In this document: positions 61,673-64,000 of the stretch, piece after piece
Numbering within the stretch: the stretch's first letter is position 1
Layout: every line of letters starts with the position of its first letter
Source: Aptenodytes patagonicus
Taxonomy: Eukaryota > Chordata > Aves > Sphenisciformes > Spheniscidae
Assembly: GCF_965638725.1 (NCBI RefSeq)
Contig: NC_134963.1
Span: 7,013,501 to 7,077,500 of the forward strand
DNA length: 64,000 nucleotides
Direction: 5' to 3'
Translations under genes and position numbers: made by a program
The notes under the pieces: model-generated
The model's input: only the letters and a program-made list of their open reading frames with translations
Database searches by the model: none
Told to the model about the DNA's origin: nothing

Positions 61673-64000
61673 GTGAGTACCACAGGAAGGAGAAAGGAGT
61701 CTTGTTACGGCTTTCCACAGCTGCTTGGCCAACACTGCTGAAGCAAATGTTCCCCAGCATTTACACTGAGAATGAAGCTTTTGTCCTAAAAGGTCTCTGT
61801 TTGTGTCCAGAGGAGTTAAAGCCAGGTCTCCCAGCTATTTTTGCACTTAACCCGGTGTATAGGGCGGTGCTGCACCGATGGGGCAATGCAGCAGGGTGCT
61901 GCTCGGGGAGCGTTTCTTTGCAGGGGTCTCTCAAGTGTGGGTCCTTTTGGGGCAGGTGACAAACCCTGCAGCCTCACTGTCCTTCCACAACACTGTGCCC
62001 AAGACCAGGCCAACAAACCGCATCTGGCAAGGGGGGTTGTGGGGTGGAGGACGGATCCCAGCACTCGTGTGAACAGGAGACCCACCGCTTGCTACGGGGA
62101 GTGTGAGTCGAGGCTGGCAGCGTTTCTGGACACCTGACCTGAGACCAGGTTTATTAATAGTGGAGCCTCATGCCCTGCGTTCACACAGGCTCTCCAAAAG
62201 CCCTAGCTCAGCACCTCCAAACAGCTCAGCATGGTGGGCACGTGCCACGCTGGGGATGGTGGCATGGCAGTGGGGTCAGCCTAGATTGCAATGACCTGTC
62301 AGGCCCCGACTAGCTATGTGGGGTGGCAGCTGAAACAGGAGGGACACAATTTGGGGGGGAGGGCTTTGCTCCCCTCTATGTGATGTAGCCACATAGTCAA
62401 TAGAGAGGGATTAAACCAGTAGACCTCACAGGCGGTGGCCATAGTGCCTATAAAATACTCCAGTCTAGGAAATGGTACCCAAATGGTAAGAAGTTAAGCA
62501 GAGGATTTTCTGGTCCTTGTGAGGGCCTGGCCAGTGTGATGGGGGATTGTTGGGGTTAGGCAGGGGATCTGAGGAGCGGCACTGGCTGCAGGAGGAGCAT
62601 ATGGGGTGGCTGCTGATACAAAAGTGTCTGCTCTCCAAATGGGATAGGCCAGCATTTGCTAGGAAATCCCCCCTGCATTTTAAGACTGGATTTAGGACAA
62701 GCTACCTTAATCCTATAAAGCTTTGCTTACATGAGTAAATGGACTGCAGTAAACGGGGTGGCTGGAGGAGCAAAGGCTGCTTTTTCAAACAAGGCTTTCT
62801 AGGCTCTGTCCCGGAGCGTGAGTGATAAACCCTGCCAGGTTTCTTCCGCCTTTCTCTGGAAGTGTGCAATTTCCCTCTGCCAGCTCCCTTGGGCAGCACT
62901 GCCAGACGTGTGCTCCCACGTGGTAGGTGGGTAACACGGCAAAGGCAGGATATATATTTTGGTTTCTTTGCATGTCAAGGACCAAAGCTGCTCGTTGCAA
63001 TGCGCGTGCAGGGCAGAGAGGGCTCTCCCCTCGAGACCATGGCTGCAGACGCCCGGTAAATACACGTGTACACTGAAAGGGAGCAGGCAGCTGCAAATGA
63101 GCTGAAAACTGCCAGGCCAGCGCGGAGCAACTTCACACTTCAAGGACTGGAAAGGGAGCTTAGCCCGTGTCGGAGCTAGAATAGATAGCGTGGCATGTTC
63201 CTTGTAGGTCTGTGGCTGGATTTTTTTATCTTGCATGTCACCCTACTAGCACAGAAGACGTCTCCTGGCTTCTGGCAAACCAACGCCACAGGAGCTGGCT
63301 TTTAGCCCTTGTTCCTATTTTTGCCTTTTGAAGTGCACTGAACCCGTGAAACACCATTGCCCCTCACTGTCCTAGGACAAAGGCTTCATGGTTAAGACAC
63401 GTGCTGGTCCTGCGTAAAACAGTTCTTGCAGGTACTGCTTGCTCAGAGGAAAGCCCAAAGGGTGCTGAGCCAGCTCACCTTCATGTGCCAGAACAAAGGA
63501 AACCTGGATGGGAAAGCAATGGGCTTATTTATTTTCTTTTCCACTTTGTGTGGCTTAAGCAGTCGGGGGTCAGAATAAGCGACATTTTAAGGAAGGCAAT
63601 AGAATATAAATGATCCTTCTTTATGATGGTTGGCCAGGGTCCAGGCAACATTGAATTTCTATGTAATTTGTTTTTGGAGCGAAGCTCTTGATGAGCTAAT
63701 TATCATTTTATTGCTGCTTCTGGCATCTTGTGCATCTCCACTGTGTTTAATACCCAAATAACTTAATTATGAAAAAAGCACGAAGCCTGCAAAAAACCCA
63801 GTGGAAGCAGCACTACAGAGGTGTGTGTGAAAGCTGCAGCCTTGCTGCCAGGCGTGGGGTATTATGTGGCAACGCTACGCCGTGATTGCGCTACCAGGCT
63901 TGGTTTCCTTTTTCATCTGCACAAGCCAAACGGATTCTTTTGGCTCCAACTGCCTATGAAATTGAAACAAAGAGGTGGCACTCAGATGCTTTCAGTTTAA
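61673..64000 (+). other. CFAP251: CFAP251 intron running off the window
   Basis: No further exon is seen in the last 2.3 kb. The EF-hand region expected next (human [20 protein letters not shown]) does not occur here, so the gene continues to the right. Confidence 0.7.

Overview
This is a vertebrate, almost certainly avian, nuclear genome segment. The genes are split into short exons with GT-AG introns. The order SETD1B > HPD < PSMD9 > CFAP251 (WDR66) is the one I know from human 12q24.31, which corresponds to chicken chromosome 15. One intron carries the 3' end of a CR1 LINE with its terminal ATTCTATG repeats, the typical bird retroposon. The species cannot be named from sequence alone.

Layout. 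Bases 1-30143 (+) hold the C-terminal 1379 codons of SETD1B, the H3K4 methyltransferase of a COMPASS complex. Twelve coding exons are visible, from the proline-rich region through the WIN motif, SET and post-SET domains to the stop; the N-terminal RRM part lies upstream of the window. An A/G-rich 3' UTR of more than 4 kb follows. Bases about 36.3-42.4 kb (-) hold a complete 14-exon HPD gene (4-hydroxyphenylpyruvate dioxygenase, 393 aa, all three iron ligands present). It lies tail-to-tail with SETD1B and head-to-head with PSMD9. Bases 43.69-46.66 kb (+) hold a complete 6-exon PSMD9 gene (proteasome assembly chaperone p27, 209 aa, PDZ domain), starting in a CpG-rich promoter with tandem GC boxes. 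From about 50 kb to the right edge (+) lies CFAP251/WDR66, a WD-repeat protein of the ciliary radial spoke. Fourteen firm exons and one probable N-terminal exon are visible; the C-terminal EF-hand part runs off the window.

The four genes do not form a pathway. They act in chromatin methylation, tyrosine catabolism, proteasome assembly and ciliary motility, and share only conserved synteny.

The most interesting observation is an AT-AC (U12-type, minor-spliceosome) intron in SETD1B at 24973-27345. It has an ATATCCTTT donor, a TCCTTAAC branch site 11 nt from the AC end, and it is the only solution I found that keeps the reading frame. Retaining it would add 17 codons and a stop, removing the whole SET domain. 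Other leads are a G-quadruplex-prone tract just after the SETD1B stop, four Pumilio-type sites in its 3' UTR, an RFX/X-box match near a possible CFAP251 first exon, and a tandem GC-box array upstream of PSMD9. I see no CRISPR, tRNA, rRNA or prokaryotic element and no evidence of a new multi-gene system.
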